Shown: positions 55,315 to 63,028 of the stretch, one piece after another | Position numbering within the stretch: position 1 is the stretch's first letter | Layout: each line of letters starts with the position of its first letter | Assembly: GCF_002101675.1 (NCBI RefSeq) | Contig: NZ_LQOY01000014.1 | Coordinates: 62,001 to 126,000 of the forward strand | Origin: Mycobacterium gordonae | Lineage (GTDB): Bacteria > Actinomycetota > Actinomycetes > Mycobacteriales > Mycobacteriaceae | Direction: 5' to 3' | DNA length: 64,000 bases | The notes under the pieces: model-generated | Databases searched by the model: none | Seen by the model: only the letters and a program-made list of their open reading frames with translations | Told to the model about the DNA's origin: nothing | Program-made: the position numbers and the translations under genes

Positions 55315-55613
55315 CGGCTACCCCCTTCGTTTGCTGATTACCCCATTTAGCGAATTAATCGCTATCAAGATGCTAACTCCGGCAATGCGTCGAGCGAGCG
55401 GTTTTGCATCGAAATGGGCGCATTGCATTTCCGTCCGCAGGAAAACCGGTTGCGCGCCCGGGCGCCGGCGGTCTAGTGTCTGCGCTCGTGCGTCTTGTGT
55501 TGCATGCCGTAGTAGCCAGCACCCGCAGCGGGGTCTGATCCAGACCGACCCCCCGCTGTGGGTCGGAAGCTACTACCGTCGGTCGCTCCTTCGAGCAAGA
55601 GAAGACCGTCGCA
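55315..55613. other. Intergenic region between small lipoprotein and LeuA-like gene
   Basis: No coding sequence recognised in 299 bp. It contains TAGCGA-ATTAA-TCGCTA (55348-55364), the perfect inverted repeat GGTCTG-ATC-CAGACC (55532-55546) and CCGACCC/GGGTCGG (55545-55566). These may be operators or a 5' leader hairpin of the gene at 55614. Confidence 0.5.
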
Positions 55614-56135
55614 ATGACCATCCTCAGCCAGGATCTCCACCACCCCGCGGCTATTGATTCCGCCGAGGAATGGTTTCGTCACCATTTCGGCGTGGCGCTG
55701 CCGGCCGGCCTGCGTGAGCAGGCCGGGGCGCTGTCGTGGCAGCGATTCGTCGCCGTCTTCAGCCCTCTTGCCGGTCCGGTGCGACTTGGACAGTGGTCCT
55801 GCGACGATGCCCACCGCCCGGCGAGCCGGATGGGTCCCCAGGCGCGCACCTTTCGCGCCGTCATCGCCGTCGGCGATCGCATCGGCACGTCGACGGCGGC
55901 CGGCGGCGGTGAAGTCGCGGCACTCACCGCCATGCTGCATGGACGCGGAATTCGGCTGGAAATATTGAAGTTTCACCAGATGTGCTCGGGAAACGACGTG
56001 GCTACCCTGGTTCGGGGCACCGACGGTACTCACCCGGCATGGGCCATGGGGTGGGCTGAGGACCGGACCGAGTCGGCGTTGCGTGCGGTGATCGGCTGCG
56101 TCAACCGGCTGCTCGCTTCCGGTTGCCCGGCTTGA
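55614..56135 (+). CDS. Stand-alone LeuA regulatory-domain-like protein
   Basis: 173 aa without a catalytic TIM barrel. The part from residue about 75 resembles the C-terminal allosteric domain of 2-isopropylmalate synthase: GGGEVAALTAMLHGRGIRLE, ILKFHQMCSGNDVATLVRGT and AEDRTESALRAVIGCVNRLL correspond to the VEVLDYYEHAMSAGDDAQA and TASLRAVVSAVNRA parts of LeuA as I recall them. In LeuA this domain binds leucine. A free copy could sense a small molecule or pair with LeuA; this is inference. The ribosome site is weak (AGAAGA). Confidence 0.55.
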   Translation: MTILSQDLHHPAAIDSAEEWFRHHFGVALPAGLREQAGALSWQRFVAVFSPLAGPVRLGQWSCDDAHRPASRMGPQARTFRAVIAVGDRIGTSTAAGGGEVAALTAMLHGRGIRLEILKFHQMCSGNDVATLVRGTDGTHPAWAMGWAEDRTESALRAVIGCVNRLLASGCPA

Positions 56136-56193
56136 GCCTGGAGGGAAACGAGCGCGGGAGGGTACTGCGGAACGAGCCGCTGTGGCCGCGAAG

Positions 56194-57684
56194 TCAGAGC
56201 GGACGCAACACGATGTGCATGCCGTCCATCGGCACCGGCATGCCGCCGTAGTCCCAACGCGGCTGATAGTCGGGCCGGGGCAGCTCCAGCCGATACCGGC
56301 GTAGCAGCCGGTGCAGGATCGTCTTGACTTCCAGCTGACCGAAGACCATCCCGATGCACTTGTGCGCACCGCCGCCGAACGGTGTGAACGCATACCGGTG
56401 CCGCTTGTGTTCGTTGCGCGGTTCGGTGAACCGCTCGGGGTCGAATTTCATCGGGTCGGTCCAGATTTCGGGCAGGCGGTGATTCAATCCGGGGAACGCG
56501 GTGATGTTGGTGCCCTTGGGCAGGTAGTGGCCGAGCAGTTCGGTGTCCCGCACCGTGCGCCGCATCGCCCACTGGACCGGCGTCACCAATCGGATGGACT
56601 CGTTCATCACCAGGTCCAGAGATTCCAGCTTCTCCAGCGACTCGATGTCCAGGGGGCCATCGCCGAGGCGGTCCGATTCGTCGCGGCAGCGCTGCTGCCA
56701 CTCCGGGTGGGCGGCCAGGTGGTAGATCATCGTGGTGGCCGTCGACGTGGAGGTGTCGTGCGCGGCCATCATCAGGAAGATCATGTGGTTGATGACGTCT
56801 TCGTCGGAGAACCGGTTGCCGTCCTCGTCCTCGGTCTCGCACAACACCGTCAGCAGGTCGTTGCCTTCTTTGCCGCGGCGCTCCTTGACCCGCTCGGCGA
56901 AGTAGTTCTCCAGCAGCTCTCGGGCCTTGAGGCCGCGCCACCACGTGAACGGTGGGACGCCCTTGCGGATCACCGCGTTGCCCGCCCGCGTGGTGGTGGT
57001 GAACGCCTTGTTGACCTTGGTGACCAGCTCGTGATCGGTGCCCGGTTCGTGCCCCATGAACACCATCGAGGCGATGTCGAGCGTCATCTCCTTCATCGCC
57101 GGATACAGCAGGAAACGCGGGTCGTTCGTCACCCAGTCATCGGAGATCACGTGCTGCACCACCTGGTCGATGTGCTCCAGATAGCCGACCAGGCGGGACC
57201 GGATGAACGCTTCCTGCATGATCCGCCGATGGAACATGTGCTCTTCGAAGTCGAGCAGCATCAGGCCGCGGCGGAAGAACGGGCCGATCACCGGTACCCA
57301 GCCCTGCTGGGAGAAGTCCTTGTTGCGATTGGAGTAGATGGCCTGGGCGGCATCGGGTCCCAGCGCCGTGACAAACGGCAGAAACGGTGAGTCGCCGAAG
57401 ATGAGCGGGCCCCGGGTCTCGTACAGGAACATCAGGTAATCCGGTCCGCCCCGCAACAACTCGATCATGTGCCCAAGGATCGGCAGGCCCGCGTCGCCGA
57501 CGATCGGCTTCAGCCCGCTGCCCGGCGGCGGGTCGGCGAGCCGCTTCTCCGGGAACTGCGTGTTGCGCAGCCTGCGTTCCACCAGTCCCATGCCCGGGAA
57601 GTTGTTGAACGACGGCGTGAACCGGCGCCTGGCTTGATCGAGAAGATAGTCGGGGGTGCTGATTGTCGCCTTGCCAGTCGCCAT
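56194..57684 (-). CDS. cyp136: Cytochrome P450, CYP136 family
   Basis: 496-aa P450. The I-helix oxygen motif is MAAHDTSTSTATT, the EXXR motif is ESIR, and the haem-ligand loop is FGGGAHKCIG with Cys443. The N-terminus lacks a membrane anchor, as for soluble mycobacterial P450s. Position next to the divergent TetR gene and the SDR matches Rv3059. The physiological substrate is not established. GAGGAG lies nine bases upstream of ATG 57684. The open frame to 57945 runs through the operator and is not coding. Confidence 0.93.
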   Translation of the reverse strand: MATGKATISTPDYLLDQARRRFTPSFNNFPGMGLVERRLRNTQFPEKRLADPPPGSGLKPIVGDAGLPILGHMIELLRGGPDYLMFLYETRGPLIFGDSPFLPFVTALGPDAAQAIYSNRNKDFSQQGWVPVIGPFFRRGLMLLDFEEHMFHRRIMQEAFIRSRLVGYLEHIDQVVQHVISDDWVTNDPRFLLYPAMKEMTLDIASMVFMGHEPGTDHELVTKVNKAFTTTTRAGNAVIRKGVPPFTWWRGLKARELLENYFAERVKERRGKEGNDLLTVLCETEDEDGNRFSDEDVINHMIFLMMAAHDTSTSTATTMIYHLAAHPEWQQRCRDESDRLGDGPLDIESLEKLESLDLVMNESIRLVTPVQWAMRRTVRDTELLGHYLPKGTNITAFPGLNHRLPEIWTDPMKFDPERFTEPRNEHKRHRYAFTPFGGGAHKCIGMVFGQLEVKTILHRLLRRYRLELPRPDYQPRWDYGGMPVPMDGMHIVLRPL

Positions 57685-57742
57685 TGACGCGCGCTCCTCA
57701 CCGGTTGTGGTAACCGTCACTATTTCCCAATATTTCGGACGG

Positions 57743-57760
57743 ACTTGACGCCTGTCAAGT
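57743..57760. promoter_or_regulatory. Perfect inverted repeat ACTTGAC-GCCT-GTCAAGT, TetR operator
   Basis: Seven-base arms with a 4-bp spacer in the 121-bp gap between divergent cyp136 (start 57684) and the TetR gene (start 57806). It is the likely binding site of that TetR, controlling both genes. Confidence 0.75.
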
Positions 57761-57805
57761 TTTCTTTTTGGATTGGTGTGGTGCATGGTCGAGAGGTGAT
57801 CGCGA

Positions 57806-58453
57806 GTGAGTAGCCCGGCCGCTGATGAGGGCCAGGGCGCGCCGGCATCGCGTCGGCGCGGTGACAAGCATCGGCAAGCGATCATGCAGGCAGTGCGTGA
57901 ACTGCTGCAGGAGGCGCCGTTTTCGGAGCTCTCGGTCAGCGCCATCAGCCTGCGAGCCGGCGTTGCCCGCTCGGGTTTCTACTTCTACTTCGACTCGAAG
58001 TACTCGGTGCTTGCGCAGATCCTGGCCGAGGTCGCCGAAGAACTCGAGGAGCTGACCCAGTACTTCGCACCGCGCCAGCCGGGCGAGTCGCCGGAGCAGT
58101 TCGCCAAACGCATGGTCGGCAGTGCCGCGGCGGTGTACACCGACAACGACCCGGTGGTGAAGGCCTGTAACGCCGCCCGCCACACCGACATCGAGATCCA
58201 AGAGATCCTCGGCCGGCAATTCGACGTGGTGTTCCGCCAGATCGTCAGCGTGGTGGAAGCCGAAATGAAGGCCGGCACTGCCCGGCCGATCAGCGATGAC
58301 CTGCCGACGCTGATTCGTACCCTGGCGGGGACCACGGCGCTGACCTTGACGGGGGACCCGCTGCTAATGGGACGTGAGAGCGATCTCGAACGACGGGTCA
58401 AGGTGCTCGAGCAGATGTGGCTCAACGCGCTGTGGGGCGGCCCGGCGCGGTAG
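57806..58453 (+). CDS. TetR family regulator (Rv3058c-like)
   Basis: 215 aa. The DNA-binding domain KHRQAIMQAVRELLQEAPFS then ISLRAGVARSGFYFYFDSKY resembles the EthR-type N-terminus, and the rest is the helical ligand domain (ESPEQFAKRMVGSAAAVYTD). GAGAGG lies eight bases upstream of GTG 57806. Divergent from cyp136 with a perfect palindrome between, so it probably regulates the P450 in response to its substrate or product. In M. tuberculosis the SDR that follows is adjacent too. Confidence 0.9.
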   Translation: MSSPAADEGQGAPASRRRGDKHRQAIMQAVRELLQEAPFSELSVSAISLRAGVARSGFYFYFDSKYSVLAQILAEVAEELEELTQYFAPRQPGESPEQFAKRMVGSAAAVYTDNDPVVKACNAARHTDIEIQEILGRQFDVVFRQIVSVVEAEMKAGTARPISDDLPTLIRTLAGTTALTLTGDPLLMGRESDLERRVKVLEQMWLNALWGGPAR

Positions 58454-58470
58454 CTCCGAGCGCCGGTCGA

Positions 58471-58632
58471 TCAACTGCTGGTGTGCACCGGCGCGACGCT
58501 GACCGGCCCGGACTGAGACTGGACATCCGTCCGAAGGTTGGGCCCGCACGCCGCCGTCGCCGAGGCGACAGCCGCTGCCAACGTGGCGGCGACGAGTAGG
58601 CGGATGATGCGCTCGGTGTTCATGGTCGTCAT
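58471..58632 (-). CDS. Small lipoprotein-like secreted protein, 53 aa
   Basis: MTTMNTERIIRLLVAATLAA begins a signal peptide whose hydrophobic core ends TAAC (Cys29), a weak lipobox, followed by 24 polar residues (GPNLRTDVQSQSGPVSVAPV). TTGGAG lies just upstream of ATG 58632. Third of the tiny exported proteins in this part of the window; if the lipobox is not used, Ala28 could be a signal-peptidase I site. Convergent with the TetR gene. Confidence 0.62.
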   Translation of the reverse strand: MTTMNTERIIRLLVAATLAAAVASATAACGPNLRTDVQSQSGPVSVAPVHTSS

Positions 58633-59020
58633 CAGGGCTCCAATCATGGGTAATGCCGCTGGTGCAGGAATGGCCGAACATTATCGCAATAACTGTCGAA
58701 GGTAAATGGCGTGCTGAAGCCATTTTCTTGGATCTGTTCAGCAACTATCTGGAGTTCTGCCGCCTCGCGGCAGAAACCGAGACCGGTTGGTGGGCAAGCG
58801 TTTTCGGGTAAGGGGTGTCCGGACGCGCATGTCACGCAATTTGATGAATGTAGTTGCATTTGACGCACGATCGGGCGATGTAAACGGTTTAGACGCGCGG
58901 CCCTTCAGGGCGAAAGAATGTCCAGGCGGCACCGGCGTAAACGCGCGGCGCTCTCGTGCAGCCGGCTCGCAGCGGGCCGCGTTGGTCGGCAGGACCGGTA
59001 CCCCCGGTATCGTGCCGACC
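58633..59020. other. Non-coding region between small lipoprotein and SDR
   Basis: 388 bp with no convincing gene. The first 150 bp are AT-richer than the surroundings, suggesting promoters. A perfect inverted repeat TTCTGCCGC-CTC-GCGGCAGAA lies at 58755-58775. The block GACGCGCGGC/AACGCGCGGC recurs at 58892 and 58939. The frame of the SDR stays open upstream to 58787 but does not read like protein. Confidence 0.5.
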
Positions 59021-59899
59021 ATGGTGCAGAGCGGCTCCCCGGAGTATTTCGCGGGAAAGCGGTGTTTCGTGACCGGTGCGGCCAGTGGCATCGGCCGTGC
59101 GACCGCGTTGCGGTTGGCGGCGCACGGCGCCGAGCTGTATCTCACCGACCGCGACGGCGACGGGTTGGCGCAGACCGTGGCCGACGCCCGGGCGCTCGGC
59201 GCGCAGGTGCCGGCCCACCGGGTGCTCGACATCTCGAACTACGAACAGGTGGCCGCGTTCGCGGCCGACATCCACACCGGGCATTCCAGCATGGACATCG
59301 TGCTCAACATCGCCGGCGTCTCGGCGTGGGGCACGGTCGACCGGTTGACCCACGAGCAGTGGAACAAGATGATTTCGATCAACCTGATGGGGCCCATCCA
59401 CGTGATCGAGTCCTTCGTTCCGCAGATGATTGCGGCTCGCCGGGGCGGGCACGTGGTCAATGTGTCCTCGGCGGCCGGGATCGTCGCACTGCCCTGGCAT
59501 GCGGCCTACAGCGCCAGCAAGTACGGCCTGCGCGGGCTCTCCGAGGTGCTGCGCTTCGACCTGGCCCGGCACCGCATCGCCGTGTCGGTGGTGGTGCCCG
59601 GCGCTGTGCGGACTCCGTTGGTCAACACCGTCGAAATCGCTGGCGTGGACCGCGAAGACCCGCAGGTGGCGCGCTGGGTGAACCGCTTCAGCGGCCACGC
59701 CGTCTCGCCGGAACGGGCCGCCGAAAAGATCCTCGCCGGGGTCGCCAGGAAGCGCTATCTGATCTACACCTCGCAGGACATCAGGGCGTTGTACGCCTTC
59801 AAGAGACTGGCCTGGTGGCCCTATAGCGTGGCGATGCGCCAGGTCAACGGAATCTTCACGCGCGCTTTGAAGCCGGCGCCCCCGCAGTTGGGGCGTTAG
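59021..59899 (+). CDS. SDR family oxidoreductase (Rv3057c-like)
   Basis: 292 aa: CFVTGAASGIGRATALRLAA at the cofactor site, VLNIAGVSAWGTVDRL, NVSSAAGIVALPWHAAYSAS with YSASK at the active site, and VVVPGAVRTPLVNTVEIAGV. The C-terminal extension (YLIYTSQDIRALYAFKRLAW) is longer than in FabG-like SDRs and helical, perhaps membrane-associated. ATG 59021 (MVQSGSPEYFAGKR) follows the homologous N-terminus. Downstream in the cyp136-TetR neighbourhood, so it may act on the P450 product. Confidence 0.88.
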   Translation: MVQSGSPEYFAGKRCFVTGAASGIGRATALRLAAHGAELYLTDRDGDGLAQTVADARALGAQVPAHRVLDISNYEQVAAFAADIHTGHSSMDIVLNIAGVSAWGTVDRLTHEQWNKMISINLMGPIHVIESFVPQMIAARRGGHVVNVSSAAGIVALPWHAAYSASKYGLRGLSEVLRFDLARHRIAVSVVVPGAVRTPLVNTVEIAGVDREDPQVARWVNRFSGHAVSPERAAEKILAGVARKRYLIYTSQDIRALYAFKRLAWWPYSVAMRQVNGIFTRALKPAPPQLGR

Positions 59900-60945
59900 G
59901 AAGGCATCTGTAGTTCCAGGCGCACCCCGAGCAGGCGGACGGGGCGGTCGAGTTCGAACAGGTCCAAGATGCGCAGCGCGGCCGCGGTGATGACGCCGGA
60001 GTCGGTGGTCGGCACGTCCAGTTTGCGGATCTTGGTGCGGGTGTAGAAGGTCGCGCTGCGCACGGTGACCGCCACCCGCGTGACGACCCGCCCCTCGGTG
60101 ACCACGTCATCGAGCGCGCGCTGAGCCAATTCGGTTATTGCCGAATCCATTTCAGAGCGATCGGTGAGATCGCGCGGGAACGTGACGACGTGACTGCGCG
60201 AACGTGGCACCCACGGTTGCGCGCTGACCTCGGTGTCGCCGCCGCCTTTGGCCAGCAGCAGCAACCACAGGCCGGTGCGCGGGCCGAACACCGACGTCAA
60301 CAGCTCACCGTCGCTGCGGGCGAGTTGTCCCACGGTGGTGATGTCCAGGGCGGCAAGCTTTTTCGAGGTTTTAGGGCCGATGCCCCACAGCGCGTCGACG
60401 GGCCGCTCGGCCATCGTGGTCATCCAGTTGTCGTCGGTGAGCTGGAACACCCCGGCCGGTTTCGCGAAGCCGGTCGCGACCTTGGCGCGCTGTTTGTTGT
60501 CGCTGATGCCCACCGAACAGGACAATCCGGTCTGCGCCGCGATGACGTCGCGGATGGTCTCGGCCGCTTGGAACGGGTCGGCCGGCACGGCCACGTAAGC
60601 CTCGTCCCAGCCCCACACTTCGACAGGATGGCCGAGGTCGCGCAACAGTCCCATCACCTGCTCGGAGGCTTCGTCGTAGGCGGCGGGATCGGAGGCAAGG
60701 AAGGTGGCGTCCGGGCAGCGACGTGCCGCGGCGCGCAACGGCATGCCGGCGTGCACGCCGAATTCGCGGGCCTCGTACGACGCGCAGGTGACGACCTTGC
60801 GCGCTTCGGTCGGGTCGCCGCTGCCGCCGACGATGACCGGGCGCCCCACCAGTTCGGGATGGCGGCGCAGCTCGACCGAGGCGAGGAACTGGTCGAGGTC
60901 GACGTGCAGCACCCAGCCCGACACGTCTGCGGTTACCGGCCGCAC
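59896..60945 (-). CDS. dinP: Y-family DNA polymerase IV, DinP/DinB2
   Basis: 349 aa. The palm begins HVDLDQFLASVELRRHPELV with the metal-binding Asp; VWGWDEAYVAV carries the second acidic pair (WDEA), and VGISDNKQRAKVATGFAKPA, GIGPKTSKKLAALDITTVGQ (HhH) and RSRSHVVTFPRDLTDRSEMD (little finger) follow. The residue after DQF is Leu rather than the aromatic steric gate, as in mycobacterial DinB2, which incorporates ribonucleotides readily. No beta-clamp motif is obvious at the C-terminus. GTG 60945 and GTG 60924 are alternative starts; both lie near the end of the upstream TetR gene. Confidence 0.92.
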   Translation of the reverse strand: MRPVTADVSGWVLHVDLDQFLASVELRRHPELVGRPVIVGGSGDPTEARKVVTCASYEAREFGVHAGMPLRAAARRCPDATFLASDPAAYDEASEQVMGLLRDLGHPVEVWGWDEAYVAVPADPFQAAETIRDVIAAQTGLSCSVGISDNKQRAKVATGFAKPAGVFQLTDDNWMTTMAERPVDALWGIGPKTSKKLAALDITTVGQLARSDGELLTSVFGPRTGLWLLLLAKGGGDTEVSAQPWVPRSRSHVVTFPRDLTDRSEMDSAITELAQRALDDVVTEGRVVTRVAVTVRSATFYTRTKIRKLDVPTTDSGVITAAALRILDLFELDRPVRLLGVRLELQMPS

Positions 60946-61553
60946 AGCTTGCGGGCCAGGCTCGCCCACGCCTCGCCCAGCGTCTCCGGCGTGTGGCCAC
61001 CCTCGGTGAGTTGATGCTCGACGTAGCCGACGTCGAGCAGAGCCAGCAGCGCGTCTGTCTGGATGTCCAGGTCACCGGTGGTGTGCGCGGCGTGCAACAG
61101 CACGCGCACATGAGTGCGCAACACGAGAGCGGCGCCCACGTGACGCATGTGCGGGTCGCGGCTTGCCGCCGACATCAGCTCGCGGTGGGTGTGGGCGAAG
61201 CAGATGCGTTCCCGGCCGAAGGCGATGAGCCTCTCCAGCGGCGGCGCGTCCGGCCCCAGCGGTGGCGGGCCGAAGAGAAAAGCCTGTTGGCTGGCCTTTT
61301 CGTCCTCGTCCAGCAGCACCAGCATGAGACCTGATCGGCTGCCGAACCGGCGAAACAACGTTCCCTTGCCGACGCCGGCGGCCGCGGCGATGTCGTCCAT
61401 GGTGACCGCACCGGCCCCGCGCTGGGCCACCAACTCGCGCGCTGCCTGCAGCAGCAGCGCCCGGTTTCGCGCCGCGTCGCTTCTCTCCGGCAGCGGCTCG
61501 TTCGTCAGGTCTTCATGCGGCGGTAGCCGCAGCCCGCCGTCGACAGCGCCCAC
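60933..61553 (-). CDS. TetR family regulator (Rv3055-like)
   Basis: 206 aa: NRALLLQAARELVAQRGAGA and IAAAAGVGKGTLFRRFGSRS form the DNA-binding domain; the ligand domain includes CFAHTHRELMSAASRDPHMR. It is upstream of and overlaps dinP on the same strand, and is divergent from the FMN reductase gene with a palindrome between. It probably represses itself, dinP and the reductase. GTG 61553 start. Confidence 0.88.
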   Translation of the reverse strand: MGAVDGGLRLPPHEDLTNEPLPERSDAARNRALLLQAARELVAQRGAGAVTMDDIAAAAGVGKGTLFRRFGSRSGLMLVLLDEDEKASQQAFLFGPPPLGPDAPPLERLIAFGRERICFAHTHRELMSAASRDPHMRHVGAALVLRTHVRVLLHAAHTTGDLDIQTDALLALLDVGYVEHQLTEGGHTPETLGEAWASLARKLCGR

Positions 61554-61579
61554 CTCTGCACTTTAACGCGACGGGAATA

Positions 61580-61599
61580 AAGCGGACCATAGTCCACTT
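61580..61599. promoter_or_regulatory. Inverted repeat AAGCGGAC-CATA-GTCCACTT, TetR operator
   Basis: Eight-base arms with one mismatch and a 4-bp spacer, in the gap between the divergent TetR (start 61553) and FMN reductase (start 61642) genes. Confidence 0.7.
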
Positions 61600-61641
61600 A
61601 ATCGGTGCAAGGATGGCATCAACAACCGAAGGGAACGGACA

Positions 61642-62202
61642 GTGACGGAAATCAAGATCTTGGCTTTGGTCGGCAGCCTGCGCGCGGGGTCGGTCAACCG
61701 GCAGATCGCCGAGCTGGCGGCTGAGGTGGCTCCCGAAGGGGTCAATGTCACCGTGTTCGACGGGTTGGGGGAGATTCCCTTTTACAACGAGGACATCGAC
61801 GACGCGATGAACAGCGAGCTGGACCGGGCACCGGCCCAGGTGGTGGCATTGCGGAGCGCGGCCGCCGAGGCCGACGCCGCGCTGGTGGTCACGCCCGAAT
61901 ACAACGGGACGATTCCCGCCGTCGTGAAAAATGCGATCGACTGGCTCTCCCGGCCTTTCGGCAACGGGGCGCTCAAAGACAAGCCGCTGGCCGTGATCGG
62001 CGGCTCGATGGGCCGGTACGGCGGGGTGTGGGCGCACGACGAGACCCGCAAGTCGTTCGCCATCGCCGGTGCCCGGGTGAGCGACGCGATCAAGCTTTCG
62101 GTGCCGTTCCAGACCCTGGGTGGCAGCGCTCCGGCCGACAACGCGGAGCTGTCGGCGAACGTGCGCGACGTGATCGGCAAGCTGGCCGCAGAGGTCGGCT
62201 GA
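61642..62202 (+). CDS. NADPH-dependent FMN reductase (Rv3054c-like)
   Basis: 186-aa flavodoxin-fold reductase. ALVGSLRAGSVNRQIAELAA binds the FMN phosphate; TPEYNGTIPAVVKNAIDWLS contacts the flavin ring; GGSMGRYGG is also typical. It would reduce FMN, quinones or azo compounds with NAD(P)H and may protect against redox stress. AAGGGAAC precedes GTG 61642. Divergent from a TetR gene and followed by a hairpin terminator. Confidence 0.9.
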   Translation: MTEIKILALVGSLRAGSVNRQIAELAAEVAPEGVNVTVFDGLGEIPFYNEDIDDAMNSELDRAPAQVVALRSAAAEADAALVVTPEYNGTIPAVVKNAIDWLSRPFGNGALKDKPLAVIGGSMGRYGGVWAHDETRKSFAIAGARVSDAIKLSVPFQTLGGSAPADNAELSANVRDVIGKLAAEVG

Positions 62203-62246
62203 AGCCGTTTGCATCGAGCCGGCTGCAGCCGGGTCAATTCTCTAGT

Positions 62247-62278
62247 CAAAGCCGTCGGCGCTCTCGCCGGCGGCTTTG
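62247..62278 (+). terminator. Hairpin terminator after the FMN reductase gene
   Basis: CAAAGCCGTCGGCG pairs with CGCCGGCGGCTTTG (14 bp, one mismatch, loop CTCT), starting 45 bp after the stop codon at 62202. Confidence 0.75.
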
Positions 62279-62457
62279 CTAGCAGGGGAGGACAGGTGCG
62301 CGCGGGCGGGCTTGTCGGTGGTCGCTGATATACCTCTGATTCATGACCGCCCTGACGCCGCCGCACAGAGACTATGGCCACGATTTTGTGATCTGCGACA
62401 CGCCGGGCCGACACGCGCGACAGGGCTTACTACCAGGGAATTTCAGAAATGTTATTC

Positions 62458-62473
62458 AGAACATCTTGTATCT
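62458..62473 (+). promoter_or_regulatory. NrdR-box-like site 1
   Basis: AGAACATCTTGTATCT resembles the NrdR consensus (acaCwAyATsTTGTgt type). Its centre is 30 bp from the second site, about three helical turns, as is usual for paired NrdR boxes. Confidence 0.55.
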
Positions 62474-62487
62474 CTTCATGTTGTCAC

Positions 62488-62503
62488 CCCCTAGGTGTAG
62501 TGT
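62488..62503 (-). promoter_or_regulatory. NrdR-box-like site 2
   Basis: On the minus strand ACACTACACCTAGGGG, whose ACACTACA half matches the NrdR-box left arm well and the other half poorly. Paired with the site at 62458-62473 upstream of nrdH. Confidence 0.55.
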
Positions 62504-62749
62504 TTCGAGGACCGGCAGATCCCAGGTTCACCGAGTCCCGATCCGGTCCCGACCGGTCCGGTGGGGCACGATGAACTTCCCGGAATCGCAGTGCGCATGT
62601 CGAGCCAGGTCAGCTCGAAACCAGCGCCCGCGCGACGGGAATCTGGGGGTTCGCCGGGGCGCTGAATATAGCGCGGAGGTACCAATCCAGTCGTTGCCCA
62701 GTCGTAGCCCTTCCCCGTCCACTCTTCCCCGCAAAGGAGCGGTACAGCC

Positions 62750-62989
62750 ATGAGCATCACCGTCTACAGCAAGCCCGCCTGCGTGCAGTGCGTCGCCACC
62801 TACAAGGCACTGGACAAGCAGGGAATCGACTACCAGAAGGTCGACATCACCCTGGACCCCGAGGCGCGCGACTACGTCATGGCGCTCGGTTACCTGCAGG
62901 CGCCCGTGGTGGTGGCCGACAACGCGCACTGGTCGGGTTTCCGGCCTGACCGCATCAAGGCGCTCGCCGAATCGGCGCTGAGCGCCTAG
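62750..62989 (+). CDS. nrdH: Glutaredoxin-like NrdH
   Basis: 79 aa. The redox motif is CVQC (Cys11, Cys14) in YSKPACVQCVATYKALD; SGFRPDRIK at the C-terminus is the NrdH signature that allows reduction by thioredoxin reductase. It is the electron donor of the class Ib ribonucleotide reductase NrdEF. AAAGGAG lies about ten bases upstream of the ATG. First gene of nrdHIE. Confidence 0.97.
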   Translation: MSITVYSKPACVQCVATYKALDKQGIDYQKVDITLDPEARDYVMALGYLQAPVVVADNAHWSGFRPDRIKALAESALSA

Positions 62990-63028
62990 TCCGGTATAGC
63001 GGTAGACAAGGAAGGGTCGCGGTGCCCG

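Larger units (their letters stand above)
62279..62749. other. nrdHIE promoter and leader region
   Basis: About 470 bp without a recognised gene between the terminator at 62278 and nrdH. It holds two NrdR-box-like sites (62458-62473 and 62488-62503) and an AT-richer segment at 62430-62485, so the promoter is most likely there, leaving a leader of roughly 240 bp. Confidence 0.6.
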
